From: Methanomassiliicoccales archaeon PtaU1.Bin124
GTDB taxonomy: Archaea > Thermoplasmatota > Thermoplasmata > Methanomassiliicoccales > UBA472
Reading direction: 5' to 3'
Assembly: GCA_002067865.1 (NCBI GenBank)
Contig: MVRC01000013.1
Span: forward strand, 124,001-188,000
DNA: 64,000 nucleotides
The position numbers and the translations under genes were made by a program. Positions 44,793-52,791 of this stretch are shown here, one piece after another. The notes below the pieces were generated by a model that saw nothing but the letters and a program-made list of their open reading frames with translations, was not told the DNA's origin and made no database searches. Numbering within the stretch: the first letter of the stretch is position 1; every line of letters begins with the position of its first letter.

Positions 44793-45449
44793 ATGGAAAT
44801 GAACAAGGGGAGTACAGGCAAAGATGGTCAAAAGAAGGGGATTCTCAGCTTCATGTTCCCTTCGAACTACGATTTCTACCAGATGCTGTTCGATCAGGCC
44901 CAGCAAACCCAGGTCGGGGTAAGGGCGTTGCATGAATGGCTCATATCTGAATGCAACTGCGACCCTGAAGGGATCAGGCTGGAGGAGGAGAAAGGGGACG
45001 GCATTCGCCTGGCGACCGAGAGGCAGTTGCAGGAGGCGTTCTCCACCCCGTTCGACCGTCAGGACATCTATACCATGTCCAGGCAGATGGACCACATCCT
45101 GAACTACTCGTTGACCACCGCATATGAGATGAGGGCGTTCGGGGTGCAGGCCGATAACGCCATCATGACGATGACGAAGGCCCTGGAGAACGGGGTCGAC
45201 CTCATCGCCAAATCCGTCATGCTGCTGAAGACGGACCCGCAGAAGGCGGAGGAGACCATCCCCCTCATCCGCGGCTACGAGCACGAGATCGAGAAGACCT
45301 ATGTCCAGGCGATATCCACGGTGTTCGCCAAGGACGACCCCATCACGGCCATGAAGAAGAGAGAGGTGTACCATCACCTAAAGGACGCCGGCCGCAACAT
45401 GAGCATCACGGTCGATGTGCTGCACCGCATCATCGTCGGGCTGACCTAA
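44793..45449 (+). CDS. DUF47 family PhoU-like protein
   Basis: A 218-residue, all-helical protein of the DUF47/PhoU-like family that accompanies PiT transporters. Marks include FPSNYDFYQMLFDQAQQ at the start, HILNYSLTTAYEMRAF and the final KKREVYHHLKDAGRNMSITVDVLHRI. These proteins bind metals at helical clusters and probably regulate phosphate uptake. It is the second gene of the pit operon. Confidence 0.9.
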   Translation: MEMNKGSTGKDGQKKGILSFMFPSNYDFYQMLFDQAQQTQVGVRALHEWLISECNCDPEGIRLEEEKGDGIRLATERQLQEAFSTPFDRQDIYTMSRQMDHILNYSLTTAYEMRAFGVQADNAIMTMTKALENGVDLIAKSVMLLKTDPQKAEETIPLIRGYEHEIEKTYVQAISTVFAKDDPITAMKKREVYHHLKDAGRNMSITVDVLHRIIVGLT

Positions 45450-45723
45450 GGGCATTGATCGAAGGAACGCATCAAAATCCGTTTGAGTCGTATCGTCCTC
45501 ACCGATGAACGAACGAGCCTGCTCGGTTATCGAATGTGAAAAAGACTGGATTTGCGCGATTTCGCACCGCCCTGGTCATGAGTACAAGTGTCATTATCAT
45601 TCATTAACATTAATAATTTGATTTTCACAGGCCAGTTTACGAAAAACGATGTTCTCAAAAGGGATATCATCATATATGGGAACCATTATTCCGACTTAAA
45701 CCTGCTTAATAGGGGTATTGAAA

Positions 45724-47868
45724 ATGATAGAATTGAATCCATTGATCTATCTGATTCCTATTGCGGGCGCCTTTGGTCTGCTCTGTGTGGCAATACTGAC
45801 GAGGTGGGTGTTCAAGAAGGACACCGGAACCGAAGAGATGAGGTTCGTCAGCGACGCCATCAAGGAAGGAGCTATGGCCTACCTGGCCCGGCAATATAAG
45901 ACGATCGCGATCATCAGCGTGATTCTTGGCCTAGTCATCATGGCGGCCATCAACGTGCTGACTGGTGTTGCATTCCTGATCGGTGCCGCTTGCTCGGCCC
46001 TGTCCGGATACATCGGCATGTATGTGTCGGTCAACTCCAACATCAGGACCGCAAGCGCGGCCCGCCGGAACCTGAACGAGGCCTTGCAGGTCTCCTTCCG
46101 TGGCGGCGCCGTCTCTGGCATCGCCGTGGTCACCCTGAGCCTTTTGGGTGTCGCCGGTGTGTTCTTCTTGTTCTGGTGGATCGAGTCCCCGACCCTGATC
46201 CTCGGTGTCGATAAGGGCATCAGCGAGGCACTTCTCCTGGCAGTCGGTTATGCCTTCGGTGCTTCCTTCGCAGCCCTGTTCGCCCAGTTGGGCGGCGGTA
46301 TCTACACCAAGGCCGCGGACGTTGGTGCTGACCTCGTCGGTAAGGTCGAGGCCGGTATCCCTGAGGACTCCCCGAAGAACCCCGCCGTTATCGCTGACCT
46401 CGTCGGTGACAACGTCGGTGACTGCGCCGGTCGTGGCGCAGACCTGTTCGAGTCCACCGCCGCTGAGAACATCGGTGCCATGATCCTCGGTGCATTCCTG
46501 TACGCCGCCACTGGTGAGGTCGGATTCGTATTCTTCCCCCTGGTCGCTCGTGCTCTGGGTATCTTCGCTGGCGTAGTCGGTATCTTCCTGGTCAAGCTGC
46601 GCAGCGAGGACGAGGAGCCGATGAAGGCCTTGAACCGCGGTTACTATGTATCCTGCGTCTTGGCCATGGTGCTGTTCGCATATGCTGCGATGGAACTACT
46701 CGGTGAAAACTGGATCTACTTCGTGGGATGCGGCATCATCGGTATCGTGCTCAGCATCGCCATCGTGTTCATTACCCAGTATTACACAGCAGGTTCCTAC
46801 CGCCCGGTGCGTGAGATCGCCGCCGCGTCCGAGACCGGCCCGGCGACCAACATCATCAGCGGTTTCGCCATCGGTCTCGAGACCACCTTCCTGCCCATCA
46901 TGTGCATCGCTGCAGCATTGCTCGGTGCATACGAGCTGGGTCAGTTGGCCGCCCCGGCGGGATCCGCCGCCGGAGTCGTGTTCCAGTACGGCCTGTACGG
47001 AACTGCCGTGGCCACCATGGGTATGCTCGCTCCGTGCGCGTTCGTCCTTGCCGAGGACACCTTCGGTCCGATCACCGACAACGCTGGCGGCATCGTCGAG
47101 ATGTCCGAGCAGCCCAAGGAGATCCGCGACCGCACTGACAAGCTGGACTCTGTCGGTAACACCACCAAGGCCCTTACCAAGGGATATGCAATGGGTTCCG
47201 CCGCCCTCGCCGCCTACCTGCTGTTCGGAGCGTTCTTCGACCAGGTGGCCGAGAAGATGGGATGGGCTGACCCGACCCAGGCCTACGTCGTCGACATCGC
47301 TCAGCCCGAGGTCTTCGTCGGCGCCCTCATCGGCGCCATGCTCGTGTTCCTGTTCGCCTCCCTGGCCATCCGCGCCGTGGGCAAGGCCGCACAGGACATG
47401 ATCGCCGAGGTTCGCCGCCAGTTCAAGGAGAACCCGAACATCCTCGGCGGCAACGACAAGCCCGACTACGCCAAGTGCGTCGATATCTCGACCAAGGGCG
47501 CCCTGAAGGCCATGATCCTGCCCGGTATCCTGCCGGTCGCGGTCCCGGTCCTCTTCGGTGTCTTCATGCACTACGCCTACGGCGGCATCATCGCCTACCA
47601 GGCCGTCGGTGCCATGCTCATGGTCGGCACCATCGCCGGTGTCCTGATGGCCCTTACGCTGAACAACGGCGGAGGCGCCTGGGACAACGCGAAGAAATTC
47701 GTTGAGTCCAAGGGCATGAAGAAGACCCCGGTCCACGCAGCTGCGGTCGTCGGTGACACCGTCGGTGACCCGTTCAAGGACACCGCCGGTCCGTCCCTGC
47801 ACGTGCTGGTCAAGCTGCTGTCCACCATCACCCTGGTGTTCGCCGGCGTGATCGTGCTGGGCTTCTAA
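45724..47868 (+). CDS. hppA: Membrane-bound proton pyrophosphatase, K+-independent type
   Basis: A 714-residue ion-pumping pyrophosphatase with about 16 helices. It couples hydrolysis of pyrophosphate to ion export. Catalytic motifs are DVGADLVGKVEAGIPED and DNVGDCAGRGADLFES, with a matching DTVGDPFKDTAG near the C-terminus. The position that decides potassium dependence reads GNTTKAL, with lysine, the type that does not need K+ and pumps protons. The start ATG at 45724 has GGGG about ten bases upstream. A 274-base AT-rich spacer precedes it with no clear gene. A long T-rich tract ends the transcript. Confidence 0.96.
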   Translation: MIELNPLIYLIPIAGAFGLLCVAILTRWVFKKDTGTEEMRFVSDAIKEGAMAYLARQYKTIAIISVILGLVIMAAINVLTGVAFLIGAACSALSGYIGMYVSVNSNIRTASAARRNLNEALQVSFRGGAVSGIAVVTLSLLGVAGVFFLFWWIESPTLILGVDKGISEALLLAVGYAFGASFAALFAQLGGGIYTKAADVGADLVGKVEAGIPEDSPKNPAVIADLVGDNVGDCAGRGADLFESTAAENIGAMILGAFLYAATGEVGFVFFPLVARALGIFAGVVGIFLVKLRSEDEEPMKALNRGYYVSCVLAMVLFAYAAMELLGENWIYFVGCGIIGIVLSIAIVFITQYYTAGSYRPVREIAAASETGPATNIISGFAIGLETTFLPIMCIAAALLGAYELGQLAAPAGSAAGVVFQYGLYGTAVATMGMLAPCAFVLAEDTFGPITDNAGGIVEMSEQPKEIRDRTDKLDSVGNTTKALTKGYAMGSAALAAYLLFGAFFDQVAEKMGWADPTQAYVVDIAQPEVFVGALIGAMLVFLFASLAIRAVGKAAQDMIAEVRRQFKENPNILGGNDKPDYAKCVDISTKGALKAMILPGILPVAVPVLFGVFMHYAYGGIIAYQAVGAMLMVGTIAGVLMALTLNNGGGAWDNAKKFVESKGMKKTPVHAAAVVGDTVGDPFKDTAGPSLHVLVKLLSTITLVFAGVIVLGF

Positions 47869-47887
47869 GACCGAAAACCCCTTTCCA

Positions 47888-47911
47888 TTTTCCTTTCTTT
47901 TTTTATTTTTC
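47888..47911 (+). terminator. T-tract terminator after hppA
   Basis: TTTTCCTTTCTTTTTTTATTTTT follows the hppA stop by about 20 bases, typical of archaeal termination without a hairpin. Confidence 0.6.
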
Positions 47912-47991
47912 TCTCTGGGCCAGTCGACCATTTAAATAGTTAATGTTTAAATAAGAGTTACCGCATGGCGGATTAGTTACGAGGGTCTCTC

Positions 47992-48561
47992 ATGTATTTG
48001 TTGACGCAACGTGAGAACGTTGTTCGCATTCCCCCAGACCGCCTGGGCGATGACCTTGACGTGGTCGTGAACCAGTTGGCTAGGGAATCCTACGAAGGCA
48101 GGATCGAGGGCGACTCGCTGACCGTCCTCATCAGGAACATCGAGCCTGTCGGTCCGGGCCGCATCGTGCACGGCGACGGAGCTGTCTATCAGACCGTCAA
48201 ATACAACGCGCTGATATTCCGCCCCCAGAACCAGGAGGTCGTGGAGGGCGAGGTGGTCGAGGTCATAAAGTTCGGCGCATTCGTGCGTTTCGGACCGCTG
48301 GACGGCCTGCTGCACATCAGCCAGGTCATGGACGACCGCATCGACATCGATGATGCCGGCCAGAGGCTCATCGGCAAGGACACCAAGAGGGACCTGAAGG
48401 TCCACGACAGGGTCCGCGCCCGTGTCGTCTCCCTTTCGCTCAACGAGCGCAACCCGCGCGAGAGCAAGATCGGCCTTACCATGCGCCAGACCGGCCTGGG
48501 CCGCTTCGAGTGGCTGGCCGAGGAAAGGGCCAAGAAGGCCGAGAAGGGTGGTGCGGCATGA
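47992..48561 (+). CDS. rpo7: RNA polymerase subunit Rpo7 (E')
   Basis: A 189-residue subunit that forms the stalk of archaeal RNA polymerase with Rpo4 and binds emerging RNA. The N-terminal RNP-like domain is followed by an S1/OB domain: NQEVVEGEVVEVIKFGAFVR, GPLDGLLHISQVMDDRI, and DRVRARVVSLSL. TATA GTTTAAATAA at about 47944-47954 precedes it. It starts the classic archaeal cluster Rpo7-Spt4-DPCK-S24e-S27ae; the next gene overlaps its stop. Confidence 0.97.
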   Translation: MYLLTQRENVVRIPPDRLGDDLDVVVNQLARESYEGRIEGDSLTVLIRNIEPVGPGRIVHGDGAVYQTVKYNALIFRPQNQEVVEGEVVEVIKFGAFVRFGPLDGLLHISQVMDDRIDIDDAGQRLIGKDTKRDLKVHDRVRARVVSLSLNERNPRESKIGLTMRQTGLGRFEWLAEERAKKAEKGGAA

Positions 48562-48743
48562 AGATCCTGAAGGCATGCAAGCACTGCAGCTTCATCACCG
48601 AGGAGGACGTCTGTCCGCTGTGCGGCAACCAGACCTCCAAGGAATGGCAGGGCTATGTGATCATCATCGATCACACCAAGTCCGAGATCGCCAAGAGGAT
48701 GGGCATCAATGTCAACGGCAAGTTCGCGCTCAAGGTGCGCTGA
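48558..48743 (+). CDS. spt4: Transcription elongation factor Spt4 (RpoE'')
   Basis: A 61-residue zinc protein, partner of Spt5, that binds RNA polymerase to keep elongation going. The zinc ligands are CKHC near the start and CPLCGN. The remaining part (VIIIDHTKSEIAKRMGI) is the Spt5-binding face. It starts within the rpo7 stop region (ATGA overlap). Length matches archaeal Spt4. Confidence 0.95.
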   Translation: MKILKACKHCSFITEEDVCPLCGNQTSKEWQGYVIIIDHTKSEIAKRMGINVNGKFALKVR

Positions 48744-48750
48744 ACTCATC

Positions 48751-49266
48751 GTGCCGAAGAACGGGTGGGTGCTGCCCGACAGGATGAGGGAGTGTCTGAG
48801 TATGCCATTCGGGGAGGTCATGACGGAGTCCGAGGCGGTCAAGGCCGCCAAGCGCTGCAGAATGGTGAGCAGCGTCGGAGACGTGGTCTCCCTGGCCATG
48901 GTGCAGAACGGCATTTTGCCTCATCTTACGATATACGACCGCGTCACGGAACGGGCTCCGATGACGCTTTTGGACAACCACCTCAAGGAAATGCCCGGAA
49001 TGAATGTCACGGTGCAGAACCCGCCCGGCCGCATCACACCGGAGCTGGTCTGTGCCATATCTACGGCCATGCACTCCCCCCAGCCGACCAAGATGTTGGT
49101 CGAGGGCGAGGAGGATCTGGCCGGGCTGGTTTGCGCAGCGCTGGGACCCGACGGCTCCTGTCTGGTCTACGGTCTGCCCAAAAAGGGCCTGGCCTTCGTC
49201 GAGATGGACGAGGCCGTCAGGGAGAACGCTAAACGCCTGATATACCAAATGGAGGAATCAGAGTGA
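48751..49266 (+). CDS. GTP-dependent dephospho-CoA kinase
   Basis: A 171-residue member of the former DUF359 family, the archaeal enzyme that adds the 3' phosphate to dephospho-CoA with GTP, the last step of CoA synthesis. Seen are the LPDRMRECLSMPFGEV start, SVGDVVSLAMVQNGILPHLTIYD, NPPGRITPEL and LVEGEEDLAGLVCAAL. Start GTG 48751 follows the Spt4 stop by seven bases and fits the family. Position between spt4 and rps24e is conserved across archaea. Its end overlaps the rps24e start. Confidence 0.93.
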   Translation: MPKNGWVLPDRMRECLSMPFGEVMTESEAVKAAKRCRMVSSVGDVVSLAMVQNGILPHLTIYDRVTERAPMTLLDNHLKEMPGMNVTVQNPPGRITPELVCAISTAMHSPQPTKMLVEGEEDLAGLVCAALGPDGSCLVYGLPKKGLAFVEMDEAVRENAKRLIYQMEESE

Positions 49267-49595
49267 ACTTCGAGATAGAGAGCAAGAAGCAGAACCTGCT
49301 TCAGAAGAGATGGGAAGTCATCTTCAAGATCGAGCACAAGGGCGCCCCCACCCCTAAGAGGGACGAGATGCGCCAGAAGGTCGCCGAGGCCTTGAACGCC
49401 AAGAAGGAAGCGGTCGTCATCGACCACACAAACACCGACACCGGCATCGGCATATCCACCGGATACGCCAAGGTGTACGAGAACGTCGAGGCGGTCAAGA
49501 AGAGCGAGAAGCACTACCTGCTCGTCCGCCACGGCCTGGCGGAGAAGAAGGTAAAGGTAAAGAAGGCGGCCAAGGCGGCCGGGAAGAAGAAGTGA
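49263..49595 (+). CDS. rps24e: Ribosomal protein S24e
   Basis: A 110-residue small-subunit protein. The S24e pattern is clear: KKQNLLQKRWEVIFKIEHKG, GAPTPKRDEMRQKVAEAL and the ISTGYAKVYENVE strand, ending in a basic tail. It overlaps the kinase stop by four bases and is followed 11 bases later by rps27ae. Confidence 0.97.
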   Translation: MNFEIESKKQNLLQKRWEVIFKIEHKGAPTPKRDEMRQKVAEALNAKKEAVVIDHTNTDTGIGISTGYAKVYENVEAVKKSEKHYLLVRHGLAEKKVKVKKAAKAAGKKK

Positions 49596-49605
49596 GGTGA
49601 CCTGA

Positions 49606-49812
49606 ATGGCAAAGGATGACAAGAAGGGAGCCCCAAAGGCAAAGGTCGTCAGGAAGTCCAAGAAGGACGCTTACGCAGTCGGCAAGGACGGAAAGCTGGA
49701 GCGCAAGAAGAAGCACTGCCCGAAGTGTGGACCCGGCGTGTTCCTGGCGGTCCATGAGGACCGCTCCTCCTGTGGCAAGTGCGGCTACACCGAGTTCAGC
49801 AAGAAGAAGTGA
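49606..49812 (+). CDS. rps27ae: Ribosomal protein S27ae
   Basis: A 68-residue zinc protein of the small subunit. The zinc ligands are two pairs, CPKCG and CGKCG, with a basic N-terminal tail rich in lysine. GGTGA precedes the ATG. The operon ends with T-rich sequence at 49829-49862. Confidence 0.96.
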   Translation: MAKDDKKGAPKAKVVRKSKKDAYAVGKDGKLERKKKHCPKCGPGVFLAVHEDRSSCGKCGYTEFSKKK

Positions 49813-49828
49813 TCGATCTTCTCAAACC

Positions 49829-49862
49829 GTTTTAAAAAACCATTTTCATTTTCCATTTTTCT
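49829..49862 (+). terminator. T-rich terminator of the ribosomal cluster
   Basis: Repeated T runs (TTTTAAAAAACCATTTTC and TTTCCATTTTTCTC) follow the rps27ae stop. Confidence 0.5.
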
Positions 49863-49961
49863 CAAATCATGCATAGTTTTATTCTCTGAGATGAAAATTC
49901 AATCGCCTGGTGGGGAGAAACGAGAGTAAGACCATTAGCTTGGTGGTTCGGTCTGGCAATC

Positions 49962-50642
49962 GTGATGGGACTGTTATCGAGCACGCTCGTCCCAGGGTAT
50001 GTGCCAGCCTCGGTCTCGATGAACTATGTGGGGAACCCCGGTGGTGCGTGCGACATCTCGGTCACGGTGGTTAACAACGGGACAGAGGTCCTGACCGTTT
50101 GGAACGTGACCGCCGTGCTCGTCAGTGGGGTCGACTCGACCTTTGTGGATGGGAATCTCACTTATTCGATGTTCCTTGGCAGCATGGAGATACTGCCAGG
50201 CGAGTCGCACACGTTCACACATCATGGTGGGATGCCTAACTGGAACATACCTAGCATGGAGGTCAGGGCTTTCGTCATTGTCTCTAATGGACCTCTCGGG
50301 ACGAAAAGCACTGTGGAAGGCTGGAATTGGGTCCATTTCGGGGAAGCCTCAAGCGGGGACGGACTGCAGTTACCTGCATTTTTCACATTTCTGCCCCTCC
50401 TGTTCTTCGTGGTGGCGTTCTTTGGATTCGTCATTCAGTATGCTGTTGAACGTCCATACTGGGACCTGTGGATCAAGGACAAGATCGATGAGAAGGGAAG
50501 CACGCCGCTGCTCAGATGGCGCTGGTTCATCTTCAGGTGGGCGGATGAAGGTCATATGGACTGGGTCGTCGCTCTGTGGTTAGGTATCGCGTTATTCATG
50601 GCATTAATGGTCTTCATCGCGATGAACGCCATACCTCACTAG
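49962..50642 (+). CDS. Surface membrane protein, N-terminus uncertain
   Basis: A protein of about 226 residues: an exterior beta-rich domain (NNGTEVLTVWNVTAVLVSG) with several asparagine-glycosylation-like sites, then a helix (FFTFLPLLFFVVAFFGFVIQ), an acidic-basic loop and a final helix (WVVALWLGIALFMALMVFIA). The first GTG at 49962 leaves a shortened signal peptide. The same frame upstream codes RPLAWWFGLAIVMGLLSS, a good signal peptide, but has no normal start. An ATG at 49891 in another frame would join it if one AG of the GAGAG at 49922-49926 were absent. Function unknown. Confidence 0.6.
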   Translation: MMGLLSSTLVPGYVPASVSMNYVGNPGGACDISVTVVNNGTEVLTVWNVTAVLVSGVDSTFVDGNLTYSMFLGSMEILPGESHTFTHHGGMPNWNIPSMEVRAFVIVSNGPLGTKSTVEGWNWVHFGEASSGDGLQLPAFFTFLPLLFFVVAFFGFVIQYAVERPYWDLWIKDKIDEKGSTPLLRWRWFIFRWADEGHMDWVVALWLGIALFMALMVFIAMNAIPH

Positions 50643-50726
50643 AACTAGCAACATGTTTTTCGTAAATTCTCTGACAAACACCTTCCCTAACAACCTTTTT
50701 ATTTTCTGATTTTCTCGATCTATTTG

Positions 50727-51359
50727 ATGCGCATTCGCTCGGCGATCATAGCGATGATCATCCTATGCGGACTTCTTGCCCCATCAGTTTCAGTCGAAGC
50801 GTTGGCCGAGCCAAGGTACCTAAGCCTCAATTTTAAAGAGGTGCCACATGACTACAGCGATGGAACGTTGGTATTTTCTTTTCAAGGAACATCTGGCGTG
50901 ACGATACATAACATAACCATCGCATTCAATTGCACCGTCGTCGATGGCAAGTATGTAGCGGACGAAATGAACATCGTTCATTTCTCCGAAGAGAATTTCA
51001 GCTTGGGAACAGGGACTGTGAGAAATATCGATTTCTCCTTGTCGAACATCCAGAGAATGGAGACGCAGGTGACCGTATGGGCATCGTATGAGAATCAAAC
51101 CTCATACAAGGTCGAGAGGACATTGACCCTTGTCCCCGGACCCCATCCGGTCGGTTCATCGAGCAACTTTCTCTTCATGAACGTCGCCCTCATCATCCCT
51201 CCATTGTTCTTCGCAGCCCTGATGGGTGGGTATGTCATCCGGACACCAAGGTCTGAGCGCAACATGCCGAAGGCAGTGGCGATATCACTTGTTCTGGCCA
51301 TCGGTCTGTTGCTCTTCCTGTTATTTCTGGCGACCAATTTTTTCGTCAGTTTCTCCTAA
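50727..51359 (+). CDS. Surface membrane protein with signal peptide and two C-terminal helices
   Basis: A 210-residue protein. A signal peptide (IRSAIIAMIILCGLLAPSVSV) is followed by about 110 residues of beta-rich exterior domain with several N-x-S/T sites, and then two membrane helices (FMNVALIIPPLFFAALMGGY and AISLVLAIGLLLFLLFLATNFF). It resembles the preceding gene in layout, and the two may be distant paralogues in one transcription unit. Start ATG 50727; the TTG just before is less likely. No family recognised. Confidence 0.68.
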   Translation: MRIRSAIIAMIILCGLLAPSVSVEALAEPRYLSLNFKEVPHDYSDGTLVFSFQGTSGVTIHNITIAFNCTVVDGKYVADEMNIVHFSEENFSLGTGTVRNIDFSLSNIQRMETQVTVWASYENQTSYKVERTLTLVPGPHPVGSSSNFLFMNVALIIPPLFFAALMGGYVIRTPRSERNMPKAVAISLVLAIGLLLFLLFLATNFFVSFS

Positions 51360-51370
51360 TGCCTGGCCCA

Positions 51371-51805
51371 TCATCTCTTTTCTACACGCGCCTTGAGGGC
51401 GCGGTTCATCTCTTCAAATGCTGGTTTCGTCTGCAGCTCGAGCCTTTTCCTCAATAGCGGTACGAGCAATCCCTTGAACGTCTCCTCCTGGAGAAATGTG
51501 GTCGAACCATCGCCGTTGGAGGCCCACTTCAATGAATGTTCTCCATCGAAGAGACCTCCGATCCCCACCCTGCCGATCCATCGGATGCCATTTTTTCGAG
51601 AGAACTCCAGCACCTTTGGCCTGAAGCGAAAGGGCTCACCGTCCTTTGGCTGAAGCAATATGCTCAGCCTTCCCCCTACCTTTCCCTCTCCTTCGAAGGA
51701 TATCATGAACGGGTTCCATTCTCGATAGCTAGGAAAATCGTTCAGTATCTCCCAGATCTCATCGACGCTTCCATTGACTGAAATCGAAGTGGAAATTCTA
51801 TACAC
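51371..51805 (-). CDS. SRPBCC-family (START-like) lipid/ligand-binding protein
   Basis: A 144-residue protein of the SRPBCC fold, a helix-grip pocket that binds hydrophobic ligands. It starts with IWEILNDFPSYREWNPFMIS, a hallmark of the polyketide-cyclase-like branch, then GGRLSILLQPKDGEPF, and ends with a long helix (LVPLLRKRLELQTKPAFEEMNRAL). The ligand is unknown. It stands alone, convergent with the membrane protein gene. Confidence 0.88.
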   Translation of the reverse strand: MYRISTSISVNGSVDEIWEILNDFPSYREWNPFMISFEGEGKVGGRLSILLQPKDGEPFRFRPKVLEFSRKNGIRWIGRVGIGGLFDGEHSLKWASNGDGSTTFLQEETFKGLLVPLLRKRLELQTKPAFEEMNRALKARVEKR

Positions 51806-52015
51806 CCTTCTTCCCCCGATTTTGATTAAAAAGGTCAGGAACGACTATTTCCGTTTTTCTCGATGTCAGGCCTGGTCCTTCTGCTCTCTTCCTTCACATA
51901 TGTCCTGGTATACCACCAGCTGTTCGGGATGAACCGAGGCCGCTGGAACATTTCTCAGATGACATTCTATGAGATAGCAAAGTATAATGAGAAGTTTCCA
52001 TATTGCGACGCAACT

Positions 52016-52089
52016 GGGCTCGTAGTGTAGCTTGGATATCACAAAGGCCTCCGGAGCCTTAGACCGGGGTTCGAATCCCCGCGGGCCCG
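52016..52089 (+). tRNA. tRNA-Arg (CCG anticodon)
   Basis: Acceptor GGGCTCG pairs with CGGGCCC including one G-U. The anticodon stem AAGGC/GCCTT encloses CTCCGGA, anticodon CCG, reading CGG. The T-arm is CCGGGGTTCGAATCCCCG. No CCA is encoded and no intron is seen. TATA-like AGTATAATG lies about 30 bases upstream. Confidence 0.95.
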
Positions 52090-52116
52090 CTCATCTCTCA
52101 ACTTCTCCGGTCAAGC

Positions 52117-52695
52117 TTACAGCAGATTGGACGCCTTCAGCTCCTTCTTGACATGCTCCACTGCCTTGACCACGTCTGCCTCTGTCCTCGCTCCGGTGCA
52201 CACCATCTTGCCCGAACCGAACAGCAGGACCACGACCTTGGGCGAGTCTATGCGGTAGACCAGTCCAGGGAACTGCTCTGGCTCGTACTCCACCCTCTCC
52301 AGCCCCAGCGATATCGCGATGGCGTTCAGGTTGATCTCCTGGCCCAGATCGGCCGAGGCGACGATGTTCTGCACCTCGAAGGTCGGGTTCTTGGCGATCG
52401 GCACACCAGCCTTCCTTATCTTGTCGGCCGCGGTGGCGATGGCCCTTCCTATCTGGTCGAGGTTCTTCGCGCCGGTACAGACCAGCTTGCCGCTATGGAA
52501 TATCAGTGTCGCCGACTTCGGGTCCTTGATCCGGTAGATCAGCCCGGGGAACGATTCAGGGTCGTATTCCGCCCCTTCCAGCTGCAATGCAAGGCTGGAC
52601 AGATCGAGCTCGGTTCCTAGGTTCGCAGACCCGACTATGTTCTGGATGCAGATGTTAGAAATGGTACCACTCGAGGGCTAGATGGACTTGCTCAT
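52117..52695 (-). CDS. tbp: TATA-binding protein with in-frame TAG at codon 6
   Basis: General transcription factor that bends the TATA box. The two direct repeats are intact: NIVGSANLGTELDLSSLALQ with EYDPESFPGLIYRIKDPKSA, and NIVASADLGQEINLNAIAIS with VEYEPEQFPGLVYRIDSPK. The normal N-terminal strand of repeat 1 (ISNICIQNIV) lies upstream of the first ordinary start in this frame (TTG 52587), so translation must begin earlier. ATG 52695 is in frame but followed by AGC AAG TCC ATC TAG; after the TAG the frame runs open. Either TAG is read as pyrrolysine, as expected in some methanogens, or a rare start (ATT at 52662) is used. From 52695 the length is 192 residues, normal for archaeal TBP. 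Confidence 0.85.
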
Positions 52696-52757
52696 TATAT
52701 CATTGAAACGGTCCGTTCGTCCCGGACATCCAACAAAACCTGGTTTATTTTCAATGA

Positions 52758-52767
52758 GTTTTTATCA
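52758..52767 (+). promoter_or_regulatory. TATA box of the phosphomevalonate dehydratase operon
   Basis: GTTTTTATCA, about 29 bases before the ATG at 52792; leaderless start is likely. The spacer also holds the divergent TBP promoter. Confidence 0.5.
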
Positions 52768-52791
52768 TCCCTTCATCTTTTCCGCCATCAC

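Noticed and set aside
45588-45899. Frame of 103 codons before and into hppA
   Set aside because: Overlaps the pyrophosphatase start in another frame, and its latter part is a codon shadow of hppA.
46696-47931. Long frame antisense to the pyrophosphatase gene
   Set aside because: Histidine/glutamine/aspartate-rich shadow of strong hppA codon bias; the plus strand is a clear pyrophosphatase.
51863-52030. Small plus-strand frame with hydrophobic start (about 55 residues)
   Set aside because: Ends inside the tRNA-Arg gene and shows no ribosome site or conservation; its hydrophobic start may be chance.
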